A stretch of 64,000 nt of DNA from Sphingomonas sp. PsM26 (GCA_030433805.1 JARUXA010000016.1:1-64000), one strand, 5' to 3'; positions 17,157 through 26,216 are shown, counted from the stretch's first letter. Made by a program: numbers and translations. Notes: a model not told the origin generated them from the sequence alone.

Positions 17157-19490
17157 ATGATCCGGCGCATCCTGTTGCGCGCTGCGGTCGCGGTTGCGCT
17201 CGTCCAGGCGAGTGATTGCGCTATTGCGGCTTCGGGCAAACCGTCGGTCAAGCTGGTGCCGATGCCCGCCGCGATGACCGTTACCAAAGGGCAGTTCCGC
17301 GTCGCTTCCTGGATGGAGGTTTCGGTACCGACCGGCGACACGGTCGCCGATCGCGCCGCGCGGCGGGCGATCGCGATCGTCGCCGAGGTCCGTCACTTGC
17401 GGTTGACGATGCAGCCAGCGCAAGGGGACGCGGGTCGTCCAGCGGCAATCCGGTTCGAGCGATCGGGGACCGGCGACGGGGAAGCGTACCGACTCTCGAT
17501 CAAACGCGACGGGATCGTCGTTTCCGCTGCGAGCGACGCAGGATTGCGCAACGGCGCGATGACGCTCGCGCAAGTCCTGACGAGCGATGCGCGGGAAACC
17601 GACATGGTTGCGGTTCCGCTGCTCGACATCGCGGATCGGCCGCGGTTCGGCTGGCGCGGGGTGATGCTCGACGTCGCGCGGCACATGCTGTCGATCGCCG
17701 AGATCGAGCGGATCGTCGACCAGATGGCACAGCACAAGTTGAACGTGCTGCAATTGCACCTGACCGACGATCAGGGCTGGCGGATCGAAATCAAGCGCTA
17801 CCCCGAGCTCACCCGGATCGGCGCGTGGCGCACCGGGCCCTCGACCGGGAGCGCCGCGGATGCGCAGCGCTATGGCGGCTTCTACACGCAGGCCGATTTG
17901 CGCGGCCTCGTCGCTTATGCCGCGGATCGCGGGGTCACTATCGTGCCCGAGATCGACTTGCCTGGGCACGGCCAGGCCGCCGTCGCCGCCTATCCCGCGC
18001 TCGGCGTGCTGGGGGATCGCCCGCCGGTGTCGATCAACTGGGGGGTGAACCCCTATCTGTTCGATGCGAGCGACCGCACGATCGACGTCGTCAAGGCGGT
18101 GCTGGATGAGGTGATGGCGATCTTCCCGTCGACCTACATCCATGTCGGCGGGGACGAGGCGATCAAGCAGCAGTGGCAGGCGTCCCCCGTGATCCAGGCG
18201 CGCATTCGCGAACTGGGGCTGAAGGACGAGGATGCGCTGCAAAGCTGGTTCATCGATACGCTCGGCCGATATCTGGCAGAGCATCAGCGGCGGCTGATCG
18301 GCTGGGACGAGATCCTCGAAGGCGGATTGCCGCCGTCGGCATCGGTGATGTCGTGGCGCGGCGAGGCGGGGGCGGTGGCCGCGGCGGCGCAAGGGCATGA
18401 CGTCGTGCTGTCCCCGTCGCCGACGATGTACCTCAACAACCTCGAAAGCGCGTCGGGCGACGAACCGCCGGGGCGGCTCGAGGTGCAGCCGTTGTCCGCG
18501 ATCTATCGCTACGATCCGATGCCCGCGGGGATTGCGGCGGACCGCGCGCAGCATGTGCTGGGGGTGCAGGCCAATCTGTGGAGCGAGCATATCGTCGGAC
18601 CCGCGCGGACCGAGGCGGCGTTGTTTCCGCGCCTGTCCGCGCTGGCGGAGATCGGCTGGTCGCCCAAGGCGGCGCGCGACTGGCCGGGGTTTCTCGACCG
18701 TTTGCCCGCGCAACGCTGGCGCTATGCGCAGCAGGGGATCGCGGCGGCGGACAGCGCCTATGCGGTCACCTTCGCGCTGGCCGATCCCGTCGCGACCATG
18801 TTGCAGACCGGCAAGGCGCGCGTTGCGCTTGCCAATCAGGTCGACGCCGGGGTGATCCATTACAGTGCGGATGGCCGCGCGCCGACGGTCCGTTCGCCGA
18901 TCTACCGCAAGCCTCTGGCGTTGCGGGTCGGGGCGACCGTGCAGGCGCGGACCTTCGCGGCGGACGGCCAGCCCCTGTCTGCGATCCGGAGCTTCGACCT
19001 GAGCGAAGCCGGCTTGTTGACGCGCGACAACAGCCGGTTGCCGTTGTGCCTGCAGACCGCGGGGATCCGCTTGCGGCTCGCCGGGATGCCCGATCAGGAA
19101 GCCGCAGCACCCGCCTATAACGTCAATCTGTTCGATACGTGCTGGCGCTATGACGCCGCGCCGGTCGGGGTTGCCAAGGCGATGACCGTGCGGCTCGGGC
19201 GGCTGCCGCCGATCTTCGCGCTCCGCGCCGACCAGCAAGTCCGCGTCGTCAAGCGGTTGAGCCCGGCGCGGTTCGGCACGCTGATCGCGCGGATGGGGAC
19301 GTGCGAAGGGCCCGTGGTCGCGAGCGCCGCGATGCCGGACCCCGCCGCGAGCGACAACCGACCCAGCGTGACGGCGGCGATGCTGCTGCCGCCGGGCGCA
19401 CCGATGACCGCCGACCTGTGCCTCATCACGATCCCGCCGGAAGGTGGCCCGATCTACGCCCTTGAATCCGTCCGGCTGATCCGCCGATGA
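17157..19490 (+). CDS. Beta-N-acetylhexosaminidase (GH20)
   Basis: This 777-aa exported enzyme removes terminal beta-linked GlcNAc or GalNAc by substrate-assisted catalysis. It has a signal peptide of about 25 residues, a GH20b domain, and the catalytic TIM barrel with the HxGGDE motif (HVGGDEA, Asp-Glu at about 332-333). The barrel ends with MSWRGE and WSEH. A C-terminal chitobiase-like sandwich and an extra beta-rich tail follow. The ATG is preceded by GGAGG at 8 bases. The open frame extends much further upstream, but that part is a shadow of the receptor gene. The fucosidase follows closely, so the two probably act on one glycan. Confidence 0.93.
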   Translation: MIRRILLRAAVAVALVQASDCAIAASGKPSVKLVPMPAAMTVTKGQFRVASWMEVSVPTGDTVADRAARRAIAIVAEVRHLRLTMQPAQGDAGRPAAIRFERSGTGDGEAYRLSIKRDGIVVSAASDAGLRNGAMTLAQVLTSDARETDMVAVPLLDIADRPRFGWRGVMLDVARHMLSIAEIERIVDQMAQHKLNVLQLHLTDDQGWRIEIKRYPELTRIGAWRTGPSTGSAADAQRYGGFYTQADLRGLVAYAADRGVTIVPEIDLPGHGQAAVAAYPALGVLGDRPPVSINWGVNPYLFDASDRTIDVVKAVLDEVMAIFPSTYIHVGGDEAIKQQWQASPVIQARIRELGLKDEDALQSWFIDTLGRYLAEHQRRLIGWDEILEGGLPPSASVMSWRGEAGAVAAAAQGHDVVLSPSPTMYLNNLESASGDEPPGRLEVQPLSAIYRYDPMPAGIAADRAQHVLGVQANLWSEHIVGPARTEAALFPRLSALAEIGWSPKAARDWPGFLDRLPAQRWRYAQQGIAAADSAYAVTFALADPVATMLQTGKARVALANQVDAGVIHYSADGRAPTVRSPIYRKPLALRVGATVQARTFAADGQPLSAIRSFDLSEAGLLTRDNSRLPLCLQTAGIRLRLAGMPDQEAAAPAYNVNLFDTCWRYDAAPVGVAKAMTVRLGRLPPIFALRADQQVRVVKRLSPARFGTLIARMGTCEGPVVASAAMPDPAASDNRPSVTAAMLLPPGAPMTADLCLITIPPEGGPIYALESVRLIRR

Positions 19491-19504
19491 CCCGGGAGAA
19501 ACTG

Positions 19505-21631
19505 ATGGACCGGCCCAACCGCCACCCGATCGCCAATCGCCGCGAGACGCTGATGCTCGCCGCCGGGACCGCCGGGGGGATGGCCTTGTCCGGCTGCACG
19601 ACGCGTCCGTCGGGCCCCGAGGCCTACGGCGCGACGCCGTCGCCGCGGCAACTTGCGTGGCACCGGATGGAGCAGAACGCCTTCGTCCACTTCACGATCA
19701 ACACCTTCACCGATCGCGAATGGGGCTATGGCGACGAGGATCCCAAGCTTTTCAACCCGACTGACTTCGACGCCGACCAGATCGTCGCGGTCGCCAAGTC
19801 GGCCAATCTGCGCGGGTTGATCGTCACCGCCAAGCACCACGACGGCTTCTGCCTGTGGCCGAGCGCGTTCACCGAACACAGCGTCAAGAACAGCCCGTAC
19901 AAGGACGGCAAGGGCGACATCGTCGGCGAGCTAGCGGCGGCGTGCAAGCGCGCGGGGCTCAAGTTCGGGGTGTATCTGTCGCCGTGGGACCGCAATCATC
20001 CCGATTACGGGCGTCCGGCCTATCTCGTCTATTTCCGCAACCAGCTCCGCGAACTGCTGACGCGCTACGGGCCAATTTTCGAAGTGTGGTTCGACGGGGC
20101 GAATGGCGGCGACGGCTATTACGGCGGCGCGCGCGAAGTCCGCAAGATCGATGCGGTGCCGTATTACGACTGGCCCTCGATCATCTCTTATGTCCACGCG
20201 CTCCAGCCCGAGGCGTGTACCTTCGACCCCAAGGGCGCGGATCTGCGCTGGGTCGGGAATGAGGAAGGCGAGGCGGGCGATCCGTGCTGGGCGACGATGG
20301 ACGACGGGGCGTTCACGCCCGAAAAGGGCAATAGCGGCGTGCGCGGCGGCGCAGTGTGGTGGCCTGCCGAAGCGGATGTCTCGACGCGGCACGGCTGGTT
20401 CTGGCATCCGCACGAGGATGGTGAGAGCCGGACCGCGGCGAATTTGATGAAGATCTATTTCGACACCGTCGGGCGCAGCACGGTGTTGCTGCTCAACTTC
20501 TCGCCCGACACGCGTGGCCGGATCACCGATGAGGATGCGGACAAGGCGCGCCGCTTCGGCGACGCGGTGCGCACGATGTACCGGGTCGATCATGCCGCAG
20601 CGGCGCGTGTGACCGCGAGCAGCGTCGCGCGTGATGGCGCGCGCTATGCAGGCGCGAACGTGCTCGATGGTCGCGCCGACAGCTTCTGGATGGCGGACGA
20701 GACCGCGCAGACGCCGACGCTGACGCTTGCGCTGGCGGGGGCGAAGACGTTCGACGTGGTTCGACTGGCCGAGCATCTGCCGCTCGGATTGCGGGTCGAC
20801 CGGTTCGCGATCGATATCGCGCAAGCGGACGGCGCATGGCGGACGATTATCGAAAAGCGCGGGATCGGCGCGCAACGGCTGATCCGGCTGCCCGCGCCCG
20901 TCACCGCAGCGCAGGTCCGCTTGCGGATCGTCGCGGCGGCGGCGGCGCCAGCGATTACGCAGGTGGCCTTGTACCGCCAGCCGGTGTTGCTCGATCCGCC
21001 CGCGATCCTGCGCGACGCGCAGGGGATGGTGACGCTGGTCGCGGACACGCCGGGGCAATCGCTCGCCTATACGCTGGACGGCGCGGTGCCGACGGCACGG
21101 GCTGCGCGCTACACCGCGCCGTTCGCGTTGCCGGATGGCGGCACGGTGCGGGCGATCGCGATCGACGCAGCCAGCGGGCGCGCCAGCGAAGCGGGTAGCC
21201 GCAGCTTCGACCTGCGCAAGAATGACTGGCGGATCGTCGATGCGAGCGCATCGGAGGCGGAGCGTCTGATCGACGAGAACAACCGGACGGACTGGATTTC
21301 GCCGGTCACCGAGGATGCGCCGGCGCATGTCACGATCGACTTCGGGCGGAGCGTCACGTTGCGCGGCTTCGTCCTGAAACCGGCGTGGCACGCGCCACAA
21401 GGGGCGGGGGATCCGTCGCGCTGGTCGGTCCGCGTCGGGGATGCAGCGGATCTTGCGGGCGCTGCGGTCGAGACGGGCGAGTTCTCGAACATCGCCGCCA
21501 ATCAGGCACCGCAGCGGCTTTCGTTCGCGCGGCCGCGGTCGGGGCGGTATCTGCGGATCGATTTCCCCCGCACGGCGGGGGGCGAGACACGTGTGGCGAT
21601 CGCGGAGCTTGGGGTGATCACGCGGGCGTAG
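19505..21631 (+). CDS. Alpha-L-fucosidase (GH29), predicted Tat lipoprotein
   Basis: This 708-aa enzyme begins with a twin-arginine signal and lipobox (RRETLML, then LSGC), so it is likely a folded, lipid-anchored periplasmic or surface enzyme. The GH29 catalytic barrel has the TAKHHDGFCLW signature and the nucleophile Asp in EVWFDGANG at about residue 197. Downstream are an F5/8-type (discoidin) segment, a chitobiase C-terminal-like segment and a second F5/8-type segment at the C-terminus, all likely carbohydrate-binding. The start is set by GGGAG seven bases before the ATG; an ATG at 19487 overlapping the GH20 stop is also possible. The gene overlaps the next minus-strand gene by 14 bases tail to tail. 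Confidence 0.92.
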   Translation: MDRPNRHPIANRRETLMLAAGTAGGMALSGCTTRPSGPEAYGATPSPRQLAWHRMEQNAFVHFTINTFTDREWGYGDEDPKLFNPTDFDADQIVAVAKSANLRGLIVTAKHHDGFCLWPSAFTEHSVKNSPYKDGKGDIVGELAAACKRAGLKFGVYLSPWDRNHPDYGRPAYLVYFRNQLRELLTRYGPIFEVWFDGANGGDGYYGGAREVRKIDAVPYYDWPSIISYVHALQPEACTFDPKGADLRWVGNEEGEAGDPCWATMDDGAFTPEKGNSGVRGGAVWWPAEADVSTRHGWFWHPHEDGESRTAANLMKIYFDTVGRSTVLLLNFSPDTRGRITDEDADKARRFGDAVRTMYRVDHAAAARVTASSVARDGARYAGANVLDGRADSFWMADETAQTPTLTLALAGAKTFDVVRLAEHLPLGLRVDRFAIDIAQADGAWRTIIEKRGIGAQRLIRLPAPVTAAQVRLRIVAAAAAPAITQVALYRQPVLLDPPAILRDAQGMVTLVADTPGQSLAYTLDGAVPTARAARYTAPFALPDGGTVRAIAIDAASGRASEAGSRSFDLRKNDWRIVDASASEAERLIDENNRTDWISPVTEDAPAHVTIDFGRSVTLRGFVLKPAWHAPQGAGDPSRWSVRVGDAADLAGAAVETGEFSNIAANQAPQRLSFARPRSGRYLRIDFPRTAGGETRVAIAELGVITRA

Positions 21632-21968
21632 CGGGTCCGTCCTGGGGGCGGTCGAGCGCCGCGAACCAGTCGGCATAGGGCGTATTGCGCGCCATATGCC
21701 GGTTGAGATCGGGGGCGCCGTCGTCCCACCAGACGTCGCCGCGTTCGCCCAGTGCGTGTTTCGCGCGATCGACGTGCGCGCGGGCGGCGGCTTCTGCGTC
21801 CTTGTCGTGCGCGCGCAGGGCTACGCCGACTGCGCGGCGGGCGTCCATCAGTGCGTTGACGTGGCTCTGGCGTTCGGTGTCCGACAAGGCGGGGTTACTC
21901 TTGCGCCATAACCGGCCGCGCACGACGAAATAGCGGCCGTCGGGGGTGGTCGGATACTCATTTGCCAC
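21618..21968 (-). CDS. Conserved-looking hypothetical protein with GTG start
   Basis: A soluble protein of 116 aa opening with a DGRYFVVRGRLWR segment, followed by a helical middle rich in Ala, Arg and Asp and a C-terminal part with WWDDGAPDLNRHMA. I recognise no catalytic motif. The GTG at 21968 is chosen because the compact motif begins immediately after it and because it overlaps the end of the exonuclease gene by 11 bases, implying coupled translation. Function unknown; association with the exonuclease is positional. Confidence 0.6.
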   Translation of the reverse strand: MANEYPTTPDGRYFVVRGRLWRKSNPALSDTERQSHVNALMDARRAVGVALRAHDKDAEAAARAHVDRAKHALGERGDVWWDDGAPDLNRHMARNTPYADWFAALDRPQDGPATPA

Positions 21969-22521
21969 GGCGGAGCTCTGCCGCCAGGTGCAGCGCCGCG
22001 GCGCGCACCGCGCACCAGCGTTCGTGTTCCTCGACGGCATCCGCGAGCGCGCGGTGTTCCGGTGTGTGATCGGGCGCGCGGACGTCGGTCAGCGTGAGCA
22101 GATCCCCGACCCTGTTGGCGAGGTCGGCTTCCGGCACCAGCGGAGCGAGGATGGCGGTCGCGATTTCGCGGTGCGCATCGTCGCTGTCGCGCAGGCGGAG
22201 CGTTCGCCGGTCCACACCCGCCGCGCGCAGCAACGCGCTGAGCCACTTGCCGTCCCACGACGGCGCGCTCGCGAGCAAATCATGGCCGGCGAGTTGCTCG
22301 ACCATCCGCGCGGCGACGACGTCGTGCGGCGTGCCGTCGGTCAGCAGCGTTGCGTGCGGGATGTGGTGGATCGCTTCGGCGGCGGGGTCCCAGTCGGTCC
22401 ATTCGGGCGCGGGACGAATGAGGTGCGCTTCGGAACGCCCGTCCTCGAACACCCACGCCACCTCGATCGGGTAACTTTTCTTGGCGAGCGACGAGGCTTC
22501 GAAATCGAGAAAGACCAGCAT
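21958..22521 (-). CDS. DEDDh-type 3'-5' exonuclease
   Basis: A protein of 187 aa with exonuclease motif I FLDFEASSL (Asp-x-Glu), a central Asp-containing motif II region and motif III His-Arg-Ala-Leu-Ala-Asp-Ala (HxxxxxD). These are the metal-binding residues of the DnaQ/DEDDh fold. Small stand-alone members trim RNA or DNA ends; which substrate is used here is not visible. The ATG at 22521 begins directly at motif I, and an ATG 12 codons further upstream is possible. A hairpin terminator and a 24-codon reading frame lie just upstream on the same strand. Confidence 0.75.
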   Translation of the reverse strand: MLVFLDFEASSLAKKSYPIEVAWVFEDGRSEAHLIRPAPEWTDWDPAAEAIHHIPHATLLTDGTPHDVVAARMVEQLAGHDLLASAPSWDGKWLSALLRAAGVDRRTLRLRDSDDAHREIATAILAPLVPEADLANRVGDLLTLTDVRAPDHTPEHRALADAVEEHERWCAVRAAALHLAAELRRGK

Positions 22522-22578
22522 CAAGCCCGAACGCAGGACGAGGGCCAAACGGCCCATCGGCGCAGGCCCGGAAAAGCG

Positions 22579-22606
22579 AAAGGCCGCCCCTTGCGGGACG
22601 GCCTTT
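22579..22606 (-). terminator. Intrinsic terminator or attenuator before the exonuclease gene
   Basis: The hairpin has arms AAAGGCCG-C-CCCC and its complement with one A/C mismatch and a TTGC loop (+ strand reading), 12 positions long. On the minus strand it ends in GGCCTTT followed by CGCTTTT. It sits between a 24-codon frame and the exonuclease gene. The 7 bases of its 3' arm, at 22581-22587, are also perfectly complementary to 22643-22649 inside the upstream frame, so an alternative pairing that breaks the terminator is possible. Confidence 0.7.
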
Positions 22607-22632
22607 CCATTGTCTTGCCAAAGCGGCGCAGC

Positions 22633-22707
22633 TCAGACGAGCGCGGCCTCCGTGGTGGAAGCCAGACCCATGAGACGTGCCGCGAGCGGCGTTGGACAAT
22701 GAGACAT
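22633..22707 (-). CDS. 24-aa peptide, candidate leader peptide
   Basis: A short frame encodes Met-Ser-His-Cys-Pro-Thr-Pro at its start and ends Glu-Ala-Ala-Leu-Val-stop. The ATG is preceded by a perfect AGGAGG Shine-Dalgarno at 8-base spacing, the strongest ribosome site seen in this region. It is followed 26 bases after its stop by an intrinsic hairpin and then the exonuclease gene. No runs of a single regulatory amino acid codon are present. It may be a leader peptide or a small protein of its own; I know no family for it. Confidence 0.5.
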   Translation of the reverse strand: MSHCPTPLAARLMGLASTTEAALV

Positions 22708-22767
22708 TCGACCACCTCCTTTCAGTTGTTGACGTTAACCAGCATGTGGGTGCGGGCGTTTCGGCAT

Positions 22768-24006
22768 TCAAGACCCGTTTACAACGTCTTGCGACACTTC
22801 GTCCGGATCGGCGCGGTCGCGGCCGAGCCACGCCAGCGCCGCGGTCCCGCCGACCAGCAACGCGCCCTCCAGCCCCCGCCCGCGGCGCAGCAGCGACAGG
22901 CCGAGCGTTGCGGCGACCGATGTCTTCCATCCGACCTTCTGCGCGCCGACCAGCCCCGCAACCTGCCCGCTGGCAACGCCGATCGCGGTGGTGGACGTCT
23001 GGCGTGGTTGCGCATCGAGCCGCGCGGCAGGTTCCACGAGACCGGTCGAGGCGGGCGCATCGTGCCCGTCGCCCGCGACGTTGTCCGCTGCCCAGGCACC
23101 GCGTTCCCCCATCGGGGCGTCGGCGTGGGTGGTGTCCTTGGCGGTCTGATGCTCGAGCTCGGCGTTGAGTTCGGCACCGAACAACAGGATGTAGCTCGAC
23201 AGATACAGCCACGTCAGCGTCACCACCACCGCACCGAGCGACCCGTAGGTCGCGTTGTAATTGCCGAACTGCGCGACGTAGATGCCAAAACCGATCGTCA
23301 GGAGCAGCCACATCAGCGCGGCAAACAGCGACCCCGGCGTCAGCCACATCCAGCGCGCGTGGCGACGCGACGGGCCGTAGCGGTACAGCGCCCCGGCCGC
23401 GGTCGCACCCGCGAACAGGACGAGCGCGTAGACTGCGATCTTGCCCGCGATGACGGCGGCTTCTGGTGCCCCCGGAAACAGCGCCTGCAGATAGCCGAGC
23501 GCGGCGATCGCCACGAGCGCGAGCATCGCCGCAATCACCGCGGACGCCGTGATCCCGATCGCGAGCAAATTGACGTGGATGAACCCGCGCTTCTCCTGTT
23601 CCTCGTAGGCGACGTTGAGCGCGGTGATGATCGCCCCCGCCCCGTTGCGCGCACCGAAGATCGCGAGGGCGAGCGCAAGCGCCAGGCCCAGCCCCTTCTT
23701 GCCGTCCGATGCCTGGACCACGCCCATCAACTGTTCGCCGATCAGGCGCGCGACATCGGCGGGCATGACCGAGGTCAGTTGCGTCATGTCGCGAATGACG
23801 GTCGCGGGATCCGCCGCGAGCCCGTAGACCAGCACGGTCGCACCCAGCAGCGGCACCAGCGCGAGAAAGCCGTAGAAGGCGACGCCCGCCGCGATCAGCC
23901 CGATATTGTCGTTGCCAGTTTCCGCCCAAGCCCGCTTGAGCACCGCAAACCACGCCGCGCGCGGCATCTGCCACGGGCTTTCCGCTGTATGTCCGTACTT
24001 ATCCAC
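22768..24006 (-). CDS. YihY/BrkB-family inner-membrane protein
   Basis: This 412-aa protein has the YihY/virulence-factor BrkB domain, once annotated as ribonuclease BN. Signs are the AAGVAFYGFLALVPLLG first helix, six hydrophobic helices and the GSLGAVVVTLTWLYLSSYILLFGAELN signature split around the last loops. A soluble C-terminal extension of about 120 residues is rich in Ala, Asp and Thr and ends in a short hydrophobic stretch. Transport or envelope functions are proposed for the family without proof. The start is GTG; the first ATG is 13 codons in. It is the gene immediately upstream of the 24-aa frame and may share its transcript. Confidence 0.88.
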   Translation of the reverse strand: MDKYGHTAESPWQMPRAAWFAVLKRAWAETGNDNIGLIAAGVAFYGFLALVPLLGATVLVYGLAADPATVIRDMTQLTSVMPADVARLIGEQLMGVVQASDGKKGLGLALALALAIFGARNGAGAIITALNVAYEEQEKRGFIHVNLLAIGITASAVIAAMLALVAIAALGYLQALFPGAPEAAVIAGKIAVYALVLFAGATAAGALYRYGPSRRHARWMWLTPGSLFAALMWLLLTIGFGIYVAQFGNYNATYGSLGAVVVTLTWLYLSSYILLFGAELNAELEHQTAKDTTHADAPMGERGAWAADNVAGDGHDAPASTGLVEPAARLDAQPRQTSTTAIGVASGQVAGLVGAQKVGWKTSVAATLGLSLLRRGRGLEGALLVGGTAALAWLGRDRADPDEVSQDVVNGS

Positions 24007-24181
24007 TAACGCCCCACTGATCGCCGTGCCGATCCTTGGACACTGTAAGGTGAACCCCTCGATCCGGGTGCCGTTCCACTGTTGCGTGTCGATACCGTCG
24101 GTCGTGGCGCTCGAGACGCAGTGGCCAAGCCTTATCTTACCCCGTATCGAGAACCGATCGACGGTAGAAGGTACGCGCTTC

Positions 24182-24670
24182 TTGATACGCTGGGGATCAT
24201 GGCTGGCTCTGTTGCTCCTCGCTGCGTGCGGTCCGGAGCGTCATCCCCCCGCGCGGCTGATGTTCGGCGGACTGCCGGTGCGCGGGAGCATCGCGGACGC
24301 CCGCGCGGCGGGCTTCACCGATTGCGTCCAGCCCGACTGGGACAGCCTGCGCTGTCGTCGGCACAAGGTCGTGTTCCAGGGGGCGGGGCCGTATGAAGCC
24401 GCGGTCGATCTGGTCGGCCATGATGGCGGCGGCGGGTTCGACCAGTTGATCCTGTGGCATGGGCAGGACCAATATGCGGTCTACAAGATCACCGACGTGC
24501 TCGACCGGCAGGGCTGGAAGAATTGCAGCACCGGCGACGGCGAGCGCGGCGACCAGATCGTCTATTCGCACGCGGGCGTCCCGGTCCGTATGTCGATGGA
24601 CCTGAGCTATTGGGGAAAGCGCCGTCTTCGCGTGCTGCCGGCATCGAATACGCGCGAACGGCGCTGCTGA
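24182..24670 (+). CDS. Predicted lipoprotein of unknown function
   Basis: A protein of 162 aa with a short signal ending in the lipobox LLAAC (residues 12-16), so a lipid-anchored periplasmic protein. The mature part contains GLPVRGSIADARAAGF and several Cys, and has no motif that I recognise. The TTG start at 24182 is preferred because it begins the signal sequence and has AGAAGG upstream; the longer open frame overlaps the divergent YihY gene start and is not credible. Confidence 0.6.
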   Translation: MIRWGSWLALLLLAACGPERHPPARLMFGGLPVRGSIADARAAGFTDCVQPDWDSLRCRRHKVVFQGAGPYEAAVDLVGHDGGGGFDQLILWHGQDQYAVYKITDVLDRQGWKNCSTGDGERGDQIVYSHAGVPVRMSMDLSYWGKRRLRVLPASNTRERRC

Positions 24671-24908
24671 TCCCTAGTATTTGACGGGAAACCCGGCCTC
24701 CCGGACACTGGCTGTCGAAGCTGCCGGTCGGGAAAGGCCCAAAGCCGGTCATTCTAGACCGATCGCTGCAGTCCCGAAATCTGGCATTACTGTGATGCAG
24801 AGCTAAAAATTGCACATCATGTGGTCAAGATTGAGGAAGGCGAGAGTAGGTGCGTTAAATCACGGGGCGGCGCTGGCAGCAGAGCAGTAGACAGTTTAAA
24901 CTATCGCA

Positions 24909-25838
24909 ATGCGCATCATCCTTCTTGCCTTGGCTTGGTTCCTGACTGGCGCTGCGTCAGCCGATGTTCCGATTGGCACGTTCCAGACATGGGCATCGTA
25001 CAAGAAGCTGCCGCTAGACTTCACCTCAGGTGGCGTCAGTGTGCATGTGGAGGCGATGCCGTGTTCCAATCCGCCAGCTATCGAAAATGAATCCTGCCAC
25101 TACGATCAATTCAATAATCAGGCGTTTGTAACCGTCGGCGGGCGGGGAGTCGCACCAATGACGGTGCTGACCGATAAGCAAAGCGCTTATGCGCGAATTG
25201 CCGTCGTGCGATTTGACCAGCACGATCCGCGACCTGGGGTGATCGTCGAAAGCCAATATGGCGGTTCCGGCGGCAAACTGACGCTGCAGCTGCTTGTTCC
25301 CAGAAGCAACAGCTACCAATCGTTATCGCTGGAGGATTACAACGGGGCGGATCTGCAAGGACAGTTGGCAGACTCACCCCAGGATCTGTCTGCGGACGGT
25401 CGGATCGACCTGAAATTTGAAGATGGCGCGTTTGAATCTGCATTTGGCTGTAATGCCTGCACCCCGCGTCCCCCCGTCTTGTTTGCGGTCAAGGCGGGCA
25501 AAGTTGTGGATGAAAGTCGCGATCCGGCGCTGCGGGGCGTATTCGCTACCGATATGGCGAGACTGGCACCGACATGTCTGTCCAACAAGCGCTACCGCAA
25601 TGGCGCCTGTGCGGCGTACATCGCAGACGCAGTGCGGGCGGGACAGTTCGAGACCGCATGGGCTAGTATGCTGCAACATTATGAGCCGGGCGGGGACTTA
25701 TGGGAGCCTTGCAGCGTGCCCGTTTCGGCTTGGGTAAACCACCGCTGCCCGGAAGGGCATGGCACCCATTTTCGCGATTTCCCCGAATCCCTACGCGCTT
25801 TTCTCGTGCAGTCAGGCTATCTTCGTCCGGACCACTGA
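24909..25838 (+). CDS. Secreted protein of unknown function, atypical composition
   Basis: A protein of 309 aa with a clear signal peptide (about 18 residues, cleavage after AASA). The mature region has eight Cys, including CNAC, and an Asp-rich stretch that resembles integrin- or calcium-binding turns, but no family is recognised. Base composition is visibly less GC-rich than the genes on both sides, and codon choice is looser. Together with the gene-poor stretch behind it, this suggests acquired DNA. No partner is adjacent. Confidence 0.7.
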   Translation: MRIILLALAWFLTGAASADVPIGTFQTWASYKKLPLDFTSGGVSVHVEAMPCSNPPAIENESCHYDQFNNQAFVTVGGRGVAPMTVLTDKQSAYARIAVVRFDQHDPRPGVIVESQYGGSGGKLTLQLLVPRSNSYQSLSLEDYNGADLQGQLADSPQDLSADGRIDLKFEDGAFESAFGCNACTPRPPVLFAVKAGKVVDESRDPALRGVFATDMARLAPTCLSNKRYRNGACAAYIADAVRAGQFETAWASMLQHYEPGGDLWEPCSVPVSAWVNHRCPEGHGTHFRDFPESLRAFLVQSGYLRPDH

Positions 25839-26216
25839 TGGTAAACCGATCCATATCATCGGCCTCTCAATGCGAAGCGTGCAAGCATTGTATCAAGCAA
25901 GTACAGTAGTAACCCGCGCAACCTGCCGACGCAAAAATCTGATGCATTTCACGCGGGCGTCAAGCGTCGGCTTTCTAGTTGCGAGGCTCTGAAAAGCAGT
26001 CGGACTGCTCCCTGCCAAGTCGCCCGTCGGATCAAATAAAACGGTGTCGACATACTGCCCGGGTAGACAAACTCGCCTTCATTCTGCTGTGACACTCTAC
26101 CTCCTGACCTGACGCAGCGGGCACGTTCTGGCGTAAAATCCCATCGCGTCGAGGCTTGTGCGCATGGCGCGGCGCGGCCATCCTGTCTGGCAAGATCACG
26201 GCGACAGGGGGGTATA
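25839..26216. other. Gene-free spacer of 378 bases
   Basis: No convincing gene is seen; short open frames here lack ribosome sites and family features. The left half is less GC-rich than its surroundings and contains a 7-base inverted pair, CCGACGC and GCGTCGG, 31 bases apart near 25926-25972. The right end carries AGGGGGG just before the next start codon. Confidence 0.5.

Noticed and set aside
16992..19238. 748-codon minus-strand frame opposite GH20
   Set aside because: Low-complexity Arg/Asp/Gly translation typical of the antisense frame of a GC-rich gene; the plus-strand gene has catalytic motifs.
22521..22715. 64-codon frame starting with GTG that overlaps the 24-aa peptide
   Set aside because: Its GTG lies inside the Shine-Dalgarno region, and the frame runs through the terminator hairpin; the ATG frame at 22707 has the proper spacing.
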